In this document: piece by piece, positions 1 through 7,027 of the stretch
Layout: each line of letters opens with the position of its first letter
Position numbering within the stretch: position 1 is the first letter of the stretch
Origin: Emcibacter sp.
GTDB taxonomy: Bacteria > Pseudomonadota > Alphaproteobacteria > Sphingomonadales > Emcibacteraceae
Assembly: GCF_963675455.1 (NCBI RefSeq)
Contig: NZ_OY776217.1
Location: 620,001 to 684,000, forward strand
Reading direction: 5' to 3'
Length of the DNA stretch: 64,000 bases
Translations under genes and position numbers: made by a program
Notes under the pieces: generated by a model
The model's input: only the letters and a program-made list of their open reading frames with translations
Told to the model about the DNA's origin: nothing
Database searches by the model: none

Positions 1-983
1 TCCTTGGAATAGGCAAGCGGCAGCCCCTTCATCACGATCAGCAGGCTGTTCAGTGCGCCGATGATCCGGCCCGCCTTGGCCCGGCACAGTTCCGCTGCGT
101 CGGGATTTTTCTTCTGCGGCATGATGGAGGAACCGGTGGTGAATTTATGGCTGAGGTTGATATAGTCGAACTGGGCCGACGACCAGATGACAATCTCTTC
201 CGCCAAGCGGGAGACATGGGTCGCACAGATGCTGGCCGTGCCCAGGAATTCCAGGGCAAAGTCCCGGTCCGACACGCTGTCCAGGCTGTTGGCGGTAGGC
301 CGGTCAAAACCAAGTTCAGAAGCGGTCATAAAACGGTCGGTATTAAAGGAGGTACCGGCCAGGGCCGCCGCGCCGAGCGGGCATTCATTGAGCCGGGCGC
401 GGGCATCCTGAAGCCGTCCGCGGTCACGGGAAAACATTTCAAAATAGGCCAGCAGATGATGACCGAATGTCACGGGCTGGGCGCTCTGCAGATGAGTAAA
501 CCCGGGCAGGATCACGTCCGCATATTTGTCCGCCTTTTCCACCAGCGCCGTCTGCAGGCCTTTCAGCGCCCCGTCCATCTGGTCGATGGCATCCCTGACC
601 CAGAGTTTGAAATCGGTGGCCACCTGGTCGTTGCGGGACCGGGCCGTGTGCAGCCTGCCGGCGGGCTCGCCGATGATTTCCTTGAGCCGGGATTCCACAT
701 GCATATGAATATCTTCCAGAGCAGGGTCCCAGGTCATCTTGCCGGCCTCGATTTCTTCCCTGACCTGATCCAGCCCTTGCAGAATGGCGTCACCGTCTGC
801 CCTTGAAATAATGTCCTGGGCCACCAACATCTTGCAGTGCGCTTTTGACCCCTGAATGTCCTGGGCGTATAACTGTTTGTCAAAATCGATGGAGGCGTTT
901 ATTTTCTCCATGATTTCGGCAGGTCCGGCGGCAAAACGGCCGCCCCACAGGGCATTGGCTGATTTTTTGTCATTTTCGGTCAT
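1..983 (-). CDS. argH: Argininosuccinate lyase, 3' part cut by window edge
   Basis: This enzyme splits argininosuccinate into arginine and fumarate, the last step of arginine synthesis. The frame starts at ATG 983-981 (MTENDKKSANALWGGRFAAG) and stays open to base 1, so about 327 N-terminal residues are present and the C-terminus lies outside the window. The N-terminal WGGRF motif, the HTARSRNDQ motif and the family signature GSSIMPQKKNPD near the left edge are all readable. It is transcribed leftward, divergent from the thioredoxin-like gene with only 37 bases between the starts, so the two promoters must overlap. Identification is firm. Confidence 0.96.
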   Translation of the reverse strand, partial: MTENDKKSANALWGGRFAAGPAEIMEKINASIDFDKQLYAQDIQGSKAHCKMLVAQDIISRADGDAILQGLDQVREEIEAGKMTWDPALEDIHMHVESRLKEIIGEPAGRLHTARSRNDQVATDFKLWVRDAIDQMDGALKGLQTALVEKADKYADVILPGFTHLQSAQPVTFGHHLLAYFEMFSRDRGRLQDARARLNECPLGAAALAGTSFNTDRFMTASELGFDRPTANSLDSVSDRDFALEFLGTASICATHVSRLAEEIVIWSSAQFDYINLSHKFTTGSSIMPQKKNPDAAELCRAKAGRIIGALNSLLIVMKGLPLAYSK

Positions 984-1020
984 TTTTCAATCCTGCAGAC
1001 AAAGGTAAACGGGCAGATTT

Positions 1021-1593
1021 ATGAAAAGAACTCTTCCAGCTCTTGTTGCACTCATCGCTCTGGTTATTGTGGCACTTTTTTTCCTAAAGGACGGAGATAC
1101 GCCAAAAGAAAGCCCGCTGCAAGCCCTGGCGGTGGGAAAAATGGCAAAATTCACCCCCAAAGCCCCCCCGACCCGGCTGTCCGACCTCCCCTTCACCAGC
1201 CCGTCTGGTGAACAGATCACCCTGTCCTCGTTTGAAGGAAAAGTGATCCTTCTGAATGTCTGGGCAACCTGGTGCGCCCCCTGCCGTCATGAAATGCCGG
1301 ACCTGGAGGCCCTGAACCAGGAAATGCAGAGCGATGATTTCCAGGTCGTCATCCTGTCCATGGACCGGGGCGGCCGGGAGGCCTCGCAGAAATTCCTTGA
1401 CGAGATCGGCGTCACCTCGCTTGAGCCCTACCTTGATCCCACCGGTAAATTCAGCCGTTCCATCGGTGTGCTTGGCCTGCCGGTCACTATTCTGATCAAT
1501 GAAAGGGGCGAAGAACTGGGCCGGCTTGTCGGACCGGCGGAATGGAGTTCGCCGGATGCCAGGAGTCTCATTGAACATGTCCTGACGCCCTGA
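1021..1593 (+). CDS. TlpA-family membrane-anchored thiol-disulfide oxidoreductase
   Basis: A 190-residue thioredoxin-fold protein. Residues 5-21 form one hydrophobic N-terminal segment, so the protein is probably anchored in the inner membrane with its domain in the periplasm. The active site WCAPC is at residues 84-88, in the context NVWATWCAPCRHEMPDL typical of TlpA/ResA proteins, and a GLPVT cis-proline segment follows near the C-terminus. Members reduce periplasmic disulfides, for example in cytochrome c or cytochrome oxidase assembly; the substrate here cannot be told. A tlpA-like gene divergent from argH is common in alphaproteobacteria (from memory). The family call is sure, the client is not. 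Confidence 0.9.
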   Translation: MKRTLPALVALIALVIVALFFLKDGDTPKESPLQALAVGKMAKFTPKAPPTRLSDLPFTSPSGEQITLSSFEGKVILLNVWATWCAPCRHEMPDLEALNQEMQSDDFQVVILSMDRGGREASQKFLDEIGVTSLEPYLDPTGKFSRSIGVLGLPVTILINERGEELGRLVGPAEWSSPDARSLIEHVLTP

Positions 1594-1627
1594 GGACACT
1601 CTTGTCAAAAAATTCACAGAAGAGCGC

Positions 1628-1656
1628 TTGACACCATTGCAACAATATAACATAAA
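1628..1656 (+). promoter_or_regulatory. Candidate sigma-70 promoter of the zinc receptor gene
   Basis: A perfect -35 hexamer TTGACA (1628-1633) is followed after 17 bases by CATAAA (1651-1656), a weak -10. It points toward the receptor gene starting at 1698 and lies just upstream of the candidate Zur box. The start site is inferred only. Confidence 0.45.
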
Positions 1657-1667
1657 AGCAACATAAC

Positions 1668-1685
1668 GATATATTATAACATTAA
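1668..1685. promoter_or_regulatory. Candidate Zur box upstream of znuD-like gene
   Basis: GATATATTATAACATTAA matches the palindromic Zur site GATATGTTATAACATATC (recalled consensus) at 14 of 18 positions, including the ATAACAT core. It ends 12 bases before the receptor ATG, where a bound repressor would block transcription. A weaker copy (11 of 18) starts at 1639, overlapping the candidate -10. Zur represses zinc-uptake genes when zinc is sufficient, which fits the gene. Confidence 0.6.
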
Positions 1686-1697
1686 TTAGGTATCATA

Positions 1698-3776
1698 ATG
1701 TCTACACTTTCCTCTAGTCGATTGATTTGTCTTTTGTTCGCCGCCTCTGCCGTCCCTGCCCTGGCCGACCCCGCATCTACCGATCCAGGCCAGGTCCATC
1801 AGCATGGTCACGAGATAGAGGAAATTTTTTCCACCGCGACCCCCCATGCCAAGAGCCAGATGGATGTGTTGCAGGGATCGAGCCTGGTCACCGAGGAACA
1901 GCTGGACAGACTGATGGCGGCCACCATCGGTGAAACCCTGACAAATATTCCGGGGGTCAACTCCACTTTCTTTGGCCCGGGCGCCAGCCGACCGGTGATC
2001 CGCGGCCTTGGCGGCGACCGCATCCGCATACTGACCAACGGCATCGGCACCATTGACGCGGCCAACACCAGCCCCGACCATGCGGTTGCCGGCGATCCGC
2101 TGACCGCCCGCCGGGTAGAGGTGCTTAAAGGCGCCAGCACCCTGATCTACGGCAACAATGCCATTGGCGGCGTGGTCAATATCATTGACGATCGTATTCC
2201 CAGTGTCATGCCGGAGGGAGATCTGGAAGGTCGCACCCGCCTCAGTTACGGTACCGTGGCTGATGATTTTTCCGCCGGTGCCGCAGTGACCGCAGGCCTC
2301 GCCGACGAGATTGCCGTACATGTCAACGGTTATTACCGCAACACCGGCGATTATGACATCCCGGGATCTGCCGAAAGCGAGGCCCTGCACGAAGCCGAAG
2401 GCCATATTGAAACGGTTGAAGAAGGCGGCAGTTCGGTGGAAAATTCCAGCCTGGAAAACAAGGGCGGTGCTTTCGGCCTGAGCTGGATTGGCGATACTGC
2501 CACGCTGGGCGGCTCCGTCAGCTATTCAAAAAGCAATTACGGCGTTCCTGCCGGTCATGCTCATGAAGAAGAAGGAGTTGAGGAAGAAGAACACGAGGAA
2601 GAGGCGCCCGTCCGGGTTGACCTTGAACAGGTCCGCTTTGACCTGAAAGGGGAAAGCGAGATGAACCTCGCCCTGTTTGAGAAGGCCCGCCTGCGCTTCG
2701 GCTACGGCGACTACGAACATAAGGAACTGGAGGGTGAAGCCACAGGTACCGTCTTCAAGAACAAGGGCTGGGAAGGCCGTCTGGAACTGATCCAGAAGGA
2801 GCGTGGCAACTGGCACGGCTCCATGGGCGTGCATCTCAGAAGCCGGGACTTTGAAGCCATCGGCGACGAAGCCTTTGTGCCGCCGACCGACACCTTTCAG
2901 TGGGGCATCTTTGCCGTGGAAGAAGTGGAACTGGATCAAATCACCCTGGACATGGGCGCCCGCTTTGACCACCAGAAAACAGATAATAACGCCCTCGATA
3001 TTTCCCGCAGCTTTGATACCGTCAGCCTGTCTGCCGGCGCCGCCTATCATCCCAGTGAAAACAGCCTGATCGGCATCAGCCTGAGCCGGGCCGAACGGGC
3101 CCCCAACGCCGAGGAACTGTTTTCCAACGGACCGCACCTTGCCACCGGCGCCTTTGAGAGGGGCAACAGTAACCTCACAACAGAAAAGGGACTGACGGCC
3201 GAACTGTCTTTCAAATATCAGGCCGAGCAACTGGATGCGACAATCAATTTCTATCACACCTGGTATCAGGACTTTATTTATGAAGTTGAAACCGGGGAGG
3301 AGGAAGACGGCCTCGAAGTCTTCCAGTTCCGCCAGAATGACGCCACCTTCTGGGGTTTTGAAGCGGAGGCCTCCTATATGCTTTGGGAACAGACGGACAA
3401 GTCACTGACCGTTGATGTGATGGCTGACTATGTACGGGCAAAGCTTGATGATGATCTTGGCAATCTGCCGCGCATCCCGCCGTTCCGCTTCGGTGTCGGG
3501 GCCGACTATGCCAGCGACTATATTGACGGGCGGGCGGAAGTCCGCTTTGTCAGCGCCCAGGACAACATCACCGAACACGAACTGCCTACCGACGGCTACA
3601 CAGAAGTCAACCTGGAAGCCTCATGGAAGCCTATGGGCAACGAGGAAGATCTGGCTGTGCGCCTACAGGTGCAGAACCTGACCAACGCAGAACGTCGGCT
3701 GCATGCCAGCTTCCTGAAAGATGTCCTGCCGCTGCCGGGCCGTAATTTCCGCCTCAGCGTCAATTACGGGTTTTAA
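1698..3776 (+). CDS. znuD: TonB-dependent outer membrane receptor, ZnuD type (zinc uptake)
   Basis: A 692-residue outer-membrane receptor. A signal peptide (about residues 1-23, ending PALA) is followed by a His-rich stretch (H34, H36, H38) and a TonB-box-like EEIFSTA (41-47). A plug domain with APVIRG-like and LIYGNNAIGGVVNI motifs and a beta-barrel ending in the aromatic terminus NYGF complete it. Similarity to the neisserial zinc receptor ZnuD (recalled) is seen in SPDHAV, in YGVPAGHAHEEE and in ERAPNAEELFSNGPHLATG. An acidic, His-bearing loop (H287, H289, H299 within an E-rich run) resembles ZnuD metal-capture loops. The candidate Zur box upstream supports zinc as substrate. ZnuD proteins can also take heme, so that remains possible. 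Confidence 0.85.
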   Translation: MSTLSSSRLICLLFAASAVPALADPASTDPGQVHQHGHEIEEIFSTATPHAKSQMDVLQGSSLVTEEQLDRLMAATIGETLTNIPGVNSTFFGPGASRPVIRGLGGDRIRILTNGIGTIDAANTSPDHAVAGDPLTARRVEVLKGASTLIYGNNAIGGVVNIIDDRIPSVMPEGDLEGRTRLSYGTVADDFSAGAAVTAGLADEIAVHVNGYYRNTGDYDIPGSAESEALHEAEGHIETVEEGGSSVENSSLENKGGAFGLSWIGDTATLGGSVSYSKSNYGVPAGHAHEEEGVEEEEHEEEAPVRVDLEQVRFDLKGESEMNLALFEKARLRFGYGDYEHKELEGEATGTVFKNKGWEGRLELIQKERGNWHGSMGVHLRSRDFEAIGDEAFVPPTDTFQWGIFAVEEVELDQITLDMGARFDHQKTDNNALDISRSFDTVSLSAGAAYHPSENSLIGISLSRAERAPNAEELFSNGPHLATGAFERGNSNLTTEKGLTAELSFKYQAEQLDATINFYHTWYQDFIYEVETGEEEDGLEVFQFRQNDATFWGFEAEASYMLWEQTDKSLTVDVMADYVRAKLDDDLGNLPRIPPFRFGVGADYASDYIDGRAEVRFVSAQDNITEHELPTDGYTEVNLEASWKPMGNEEDLAVRLQVQNLTNAERRLHASFLKDVLPLPGRNFRLSVNYGF

Positions 3777-3793
3777 CTTCTACCCGGACCGGC

Positions 3794-3825
3794 AATAAAA
3801 AAGGGCCGCCTTAATAAGGCGGCCC
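3794..3825. terminator. Bidirectional terminator between znuD and PEP-CTERM gene
   Basis: An 8-bp stem GGGCCGCC (3803-3810) / GGCGGCCC (3818-3825) with a 7-base loop. On the minus strand it is followed by a T-rich run (3802-3794), giving a good intrinsic terminator for the convergent PEP-CTERM gene. The plus-strand side lacks a clear U-run. Confidence 0.8.
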
Positions 3826-3861
3826 AAAGGTTGGCATTTTCAGAATAAACGTATTGAATTC

Positions 3862-4437
3862 TTATGAGCGGCGGCGACGGGCAATCCCGAAACCGGCAAG
3901 GCCCAGACCCAGCAGGCCAAGTATGGCGGGCTCGGAAGCCTCAACCGCGATTTCAGGAGCGCTCAGAACAATCTCTCCGCCATCACCAGTCGTACAAGTC
4001 TCGTCAGAACAATACCCATCGATGCCCGCAGAATAGAAAGACTCATTGCTGATCAGCACCATGATTTCACCGGTGTCATCAGCGATGGCTTCCGTCGCCA
4101 CAATGTAAAATTCAACCAGGGTAGAAACTGTAGCGTCAAACGTACCGGACATATTATAGGCCACGGCAGAGGCATCATTAATCAGCATCGTCCCCAGTTC
4201 AAAGGAAAATCCAAGTACATCAGAACTGTCAAAGGACCCGTTGGGCACCACCACAGAGTCAACAAGTTCAATTTCGCCGGAATAGGCTGTGCCGTCTGCA
4301 ATACCCACATCGCCGCAACCGAAATCACAGGTCCCGGAAAGGGAAACGATTGCGGCCTGGGATGCAAAAGTACCGCCAAGAGCCATCACAGCCGCAAGCG
4401 CCGCTGCCTTGATCATATTGTTAAATAAATTCGCCAT
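3862..4437 (-). CDS. PEP-CTERM sorting-domain protein A
   Basis: A 191-residue exported protein. A start at 4437 (MANLFNNMIKAAALAAVMAL) is preferred because GAGG lies 6 bases upstream; upstream in-frame codons lack one. A signal peptide ends near ASQA. The C-terminus SEPAILGLLGLGLAGFGIARRRR is a PEP-CTERM domain: an SEP motif, one membrane helix, then an Arg cluster. Such proteins are cleaved by an exosortase and delivered to the envelope or exopolysaccharide. Four Cys occur, as CDFGC near the N-terminus and CSDETC near the C-terminus; the central region matches nothing I recognise. The gene has a sigma-54 promoter resembling that of the second PEP-CTERM gene of this window. No exosortase is present here. 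Confidence 0.88.
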   Translation of the reverse strand: MANLFNNMIKAAALAAVMALGGTFASQAAIVSLSGTCDFGCGDVGIADGTAYSGEIELVDSVVVPNGSFDSSDVLGFSFELGTMLINDASAVAYNMSGTFDATVSTLVEFYIVATEAIADDTGEIMVLISNESFYSAGIDGYCSDETCTTGDGGEIVLSAPEIAVEASEPAILGLLGLGLAGFGIARRRRS

Positions 4438-4498
4438 AACTAACCTCATTATAATTTTACAGGTCAACTTAATTTTTCTTCACCTACCCAACATACTC

Positions 4499-4513
4499 GC
4501 AATTAGCGTGCCA
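4499..4513 (-). promoter_or_regulatory. Sigma-54 (-24/-12) promoter of PEP-CTERM gene A
   Basis: On the minus strand the sequence reads CTGGCACGCTAATTGCG. TGGCAC (4513-4508) is the -24 box and TTGC (4502-4499) the -12 box, separated by exactly 5 bases as the TGGCAC-N5-TTGC consensus requires. The -12 box is 61 bases from the start codon, giving a leader of about 50 bases. Confidence 0.85.
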
Positions 4514-4593
4514 GTTCCCATATTTTCCTGATAAACCCTTTAGATACTTCATGTTAACAAAAAACAACTTCATGAGAAAAATACCGCCCGACA

Positions 4594-4608
4594 CAAAACT
4601 GTAAAGAA
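4594..4608 (-). promoter_or_regulatory. Candidate upstream activator site for sigma-54 promoter A
   Basis: TTCTTTACAGTTTTG on the minus strand, separated by 80 bases from the -24 box. The same 15-mer with one change occurs 79 bases upstream of the other PEP-CTERM sigma-54 promoter. Distance and conservation fit an enhancer-binding-protein site. Inferred from two examples only. Confidence 0.55.
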
Positions 4609-4676
4609 AGCCGACAGTTTAAGGGGAAAAAAACAATATTGTCCCATTTTGAGAATCATCCTCTTTCGGGAATCAT

Positions 4677-4704
4677 AAAGGCCGCCTCTCTGCAGGCGGC
4701 CTTT
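4677..4704. terminator. Intrinsic terminator downstream of uspA
   Basis: A 10-bp stem AAAGGCCGCC (4677-4686) / GGCGGCCTTT (4695-4704) with an 8-base loop. It lies 30 bases beyond the stress-protein stop codon. It also isolates the PEP-CTERM promoter region from readthrough. Confidence 0.75.
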
Positions 4705-4733
4705 ACCAAGTCACTTGTGGCTGACAAAAAAGA

Positions 4734-5180
4734 TCAGGGAACGACCGTCACCGGAACCTTGGCTTTCTGCAGCACACCATACGCCACACTGCCAAGACCG
4801 ATCTTGGCCAGCAAGCCCTTGCCCTTGTGGCCGAGGAAGATCTGCTCAACATTCTGTTCCTCGGCCAGAGAAGTAATGACATCCGCCGCATGGCCGACCT
4901 GAACGAAACTTTTGATTTCCACACCTTTACGCGCGAGGCGTTTTTTGGCCGGGGCAATGATTTCCTCTTCAGCCGTTTCAAGCTGCTCCATCTGCTGGGA
5001 ATGACGAACAGCCAGTTCCTCAACACTCATGACCTCAAATTCGGACCAGTCCACCACATAGACAAGATAAAGTATACCGCCGCCACGGGCTTCAAGTTTG
5101 CCGGCCGCCAGTTCTGCAGCTCTTTCGCTGAGCTCGCCGCCGTCGTATCCCACGAGAAATTTTACCTGATCGCCTGTCAT
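4734..5180 (-). CDS. Universal stress protein, UspA family
   Basis: A 148-residue single-domain Usp protein. The start at 5180 (MTGDQVKFLVGYDGG) is chosen because AGG lies 7 bases upstream; a further in-frame ATG at 5198 has no better site. The ATP-binding motif G-x2-G-x9-G(S/T) is present near the C-terminus as GHKGKGLLAKIGLGS, and the protein ends in the usual VPVTVV strand. ATP-binding Usp proteins help cells survive growth arrest and oxygen or energy limitation. A perfect FNR box 80-93 bases upstream, centred about 41 bases from a -10-like TAGGAT, suggests activation at low oxygen. It is divergent from the fnr gene. Confidence 0.9.
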   Translation of the reverse strand: MTGDQVKFLVGYDGGELSERAAELAAGKLEARGGGILYLVYVVDWSEFEVMSVEELAVRHSQQMEQLETAEEEIIAPAKKRLARKGVEIKSFVQVGHAADVITSLAEEQNVEQIFLGHKGKGLLAKIGLGSVAYGVLQKAKVPVTVVP

Positions 5181-5507
5181 CTGCTTACCTCGCCTCATTT
5201 GTATTTGACTTTATCAACACCGTTTAGATGTATCCTATTTGCTATGAGCTATTGAAGCATTGATTCGTATCAATTGCAATCATCCTGTGACCGCATCAGA
5301 CAATTGCCGGGCCCCTCCCTCCCGATTGTAGAAAAGACAGCATATGCAAGAACAAACCAGTTCTGTCGGATAACCGGCATTTCGGCAAAATATCATTTTG
5401 TTTTTTGATATTTGCACAGTATTTTTGCGGGTAATTGTTGCCATGAACACCCTTTCAAGATATGACTCATAGTATATCAGGGTATAATAATTTATCGGGG
5501 AATTACT
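5181..5507. other. Gene-free region between uspA and fnr
   Basis: This 327-base divergent region holds the FNR box, an inverted repeat AGAAC-N6-GTTCT (5349-5364), and an 8-bp inverted repeat AAATATCA (5388-5395) / TGATATTT (5406-5413) containing an FNR-like half site. A -10 TATAAT (5483-5488) sits 19 bases before the fnr start codon. I see no coding or RNA gene. Confidence 0.6.
5232..5273 (-). promoter_or_regulatory. FNR box and class II promoter of uspA
   Basis: TTGATTCGTATCAA (5260-5273) is a perfect match to the FNR site TTGAT-N4-ATCAA. Reading leftward, TAGGAT (5237-5232) sits where a -10 box belongs if the site is centred at -41.5, the class II activation geometry. The -10 matches consensus at 4 of 6 positions. 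Confidence 0.7.
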
Positions 5508-6278
5508 ATGGACAGATCGGTGAGAAAAACACCTCCTGGACAGTTCAGGTCCAACTTGCGCGTGATTTCATCAGATCATTGCACCCATCATTCAGCCTGC
5601 GAAAACTGCAGCGTGCGCCATGTCGCCATGTGCAATGCCCTGAACGAAGAAGAGGTCAACCTGCTCAATGAGATCTCCAATGATTTCAACCGGGACACCA
5701 AACAGATACTCTGCGCGGAGGGCGACCCTGCCGAACATCTTTACAACATCCGGGCCGGTACCGTCCGCCTTTCGAAAATGTTGCCGGACGGCAGACGCCA
5801 GATCACCGGCTTCCTGTTTCCGGGCGACTTTTTCGGTCTGGCCTGCAAGGACATCTACAGTTATACCGCCGAAGCCGTCACCCCGGTGGAGACCTGCCGT
5901 TTCCCGCGCAAAAAAATTACCGAGAAATTCAGAGAGCTGCCCAATCTGGGGGAACGGGTATTTGACATGACCACCACGGAATTGCAATCTGCCCATGACC
6001 AGATGCTTCTGCTCGGCCGCAAAACAGCCCGGGAAAAACTATGCAGTTTTCTGCTCTATATGGCGGAAAAAACGGCCGCGCTCGGCGGACATCCCGAAAA
6101 TCACGCCTATCTGCCCATGAGCCGGTCCGATGTGGCTGACTACCTGGGATTAACAGTTGAAACGGTCAGCCGTCAGTTTACCAAGCTCGCCCAGTCGGGC
6201 CTGATCAGGCTTGAAGGTGCCCATCATGTGATACTTCTTGATCGCGAAGCCATTCACGACCTCGCTGAAGGGGAATGA
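5508..6278 (+). CDS. fnr: FNR-type oxygen-sensing transcription regulator (Crp/Fnr family)
   Basis: A 256-residue regulator with an N-terminal cyclic-nucleotide-binding-like domain and a C-terminal helix-turn-helix. Cys31-x2-Cys34-x7-Cys42 is the N-terminal motif of alphaproteobacterial FnrN/FnrL proteins, and Cys130 (in ETCRFP) aligns with the fourth ligand of E. coli FNR; together they would hold an oxygen-labile 4Fe-4S cluster. The recognition helix has E218, S221 and R222, the E-x2-SR set that reads TTGAT-N4-ATCAA. GGGGA lies 6 bases before the ATG and a TATAAT -10 lies upstream. The protein would activate low-oxygen genes, probably including the divergent stress protein, whose promoter carries its perfect site. 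Confidence 0.93.
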   Translation: MDRSVRKTPPGQFRSNLRVISSDHCTHHSACENCSVRHVAMCNALNEEEVNLLNEISNDFNRDTKQILCAEGDPAEHLYNIRAGTVRLSKMLPDGRRQITGFLFPGDFFGLACKDIYSYTAEAVTPVETCRFPRKKITEKFRELPNLGERVFDMTTTELQSAHDQMLLLGRKTAREKLCSFLLYMAEKTAALGGHPENHAYLPMSRSDVADYLGLTVETVSRQFTKLAQSGLIRLEGAHHVILLDREAIHDLAEGE

Positions 6279-6363
6279 CGGTTCGGTTCCCCCCCTGACT
6301 GCGTGCGCCGGGTTCCGGATTGGCAGCCACTGTATTTTAGCAACCTGAAAAATGGCAAAATCC

Positions 6364-6391
6364 TTGACAACAGCTTTGCCGGCGCTATATT
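6364..6391 (+). promoter_or_regulatory. Sigma-70 promoter of rplU-rpmA
   Basis: TTGACA (6364-6369), a 16-base spacer and TATATT (6386-6391) make a strong housekeeping promoter. It gives a leader of about 110 bases before rplU, long enough for regulation of the ribosomal-protein transcript. Confidence 0.75.
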
Positions 6392-6405
6392 GCGCCATCT
6401 CTAAC

Positions 6406-6422
6406 ACGGGGTGATTCCCCGT
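6406..6422 (+). other. Hairpin in the rplU leader
   Basis: ACGGGG (6406-6411) / CCCCGT (6417-6422) with a 5-base loop, just after the predicted transcription start. It has no U-run, so it is not a terminator. It could stabilise the leader or take part in L21-dependent control, as known for other L21 leaders. This is inference. Confidence 0.35.
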
Positions 6423-6508
6423 AGTTTGACGAATCGTCATACCCCGGTCAGTAAATACGAACCCAAGTTCGTTACCGGCTATGACCAGGATAAAAACAGG
6501 AAATCAAA

Positions 6509-7024
6509 ATGTTTGCAGTCGTCAAAACTGGTGGCAAACAGTATAAAGTAGCCAAAGATGATGTGCTGAAGGTTGAGAAACTGGACGGCGAAGCCGGCAC
6601 AACAGTGACCCTTGAAGAGGTCCTCATGGTCGGTGATGACAAAGGTGTACAGGTTGGATCCCCGACTGTCAGCGGTACTGTAGTTACTGCTGAAATTCTG
6701 GAGCAGACCCGCGGCAACAAGGTTCTCATTTTCAAAAAGAAACGTCGTCAGAACTATCGCCGCAAAAAAGGTCATCGCCAGGAACTGACCGTACTCAAGG
6801 TTCTGGAAATCGGCAAGGGTGCCGCCAAGAAAGCTGCCCCTGCCAAAGCCGCCGCTGCCAAAACGGAAAAAACCGAGGAAGCCAAACCTGCTGCAAAAAC
6901 CGCAGCAGCGAAGAAACCAGCTGCCGCGAAAGCAGCCGCTGAAACGAAAGCTCCGGCCAAGAAGGCAGCTCCGAAAAAAGCTGCCGCCAAAAAACCGGCC
7001 GCGAAGAAAACCGAGGAGAAATAA
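6509..7024 (+). CDS. rplU: 50S ribosomal protein bL21 with long Ala/Lys/Pro tail
   Basis: The first 102 residues form a normal bL21 core (MFAVVKTGGKQYKVAKDD through the basic IFKKKRRQNYRRKKGHRQ segment that contacts 23S rRNA). A tail of about 69 residues made almost only of Ala, Lys, Pro, Glu and Thr follows, with KKAAP/KKPAA repeats like a histone H1 tail. Total length is 171 against about 103 in E. coli. Other alphaproteobacterial L21 proteins also carry low-complexity tails (recalled), but this is a long one. The coding frame stays intact, so it is not a frameshift product. AGGAAAT precedes the ATG, and rpmA follows after 3 bases. Confidence 0.96.
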   Translation: MFAVVKTGGKQYKVAKDDVLKVEKLDGEAGTTVTLEEVLMVGDDKGVQVGSPTVSGTVVTAEILEQTRGNKVLIFKKKRRQNYRRKKGHRQELTVLKVLEIGKGAAKKAAPAKAAAAKTEKTEEAKPAAKTAAAKKPAAAKAAAETKAPAKKAAPKKAAAKKPAAKKTEEK

Positions 7025-7027
7025 GTC

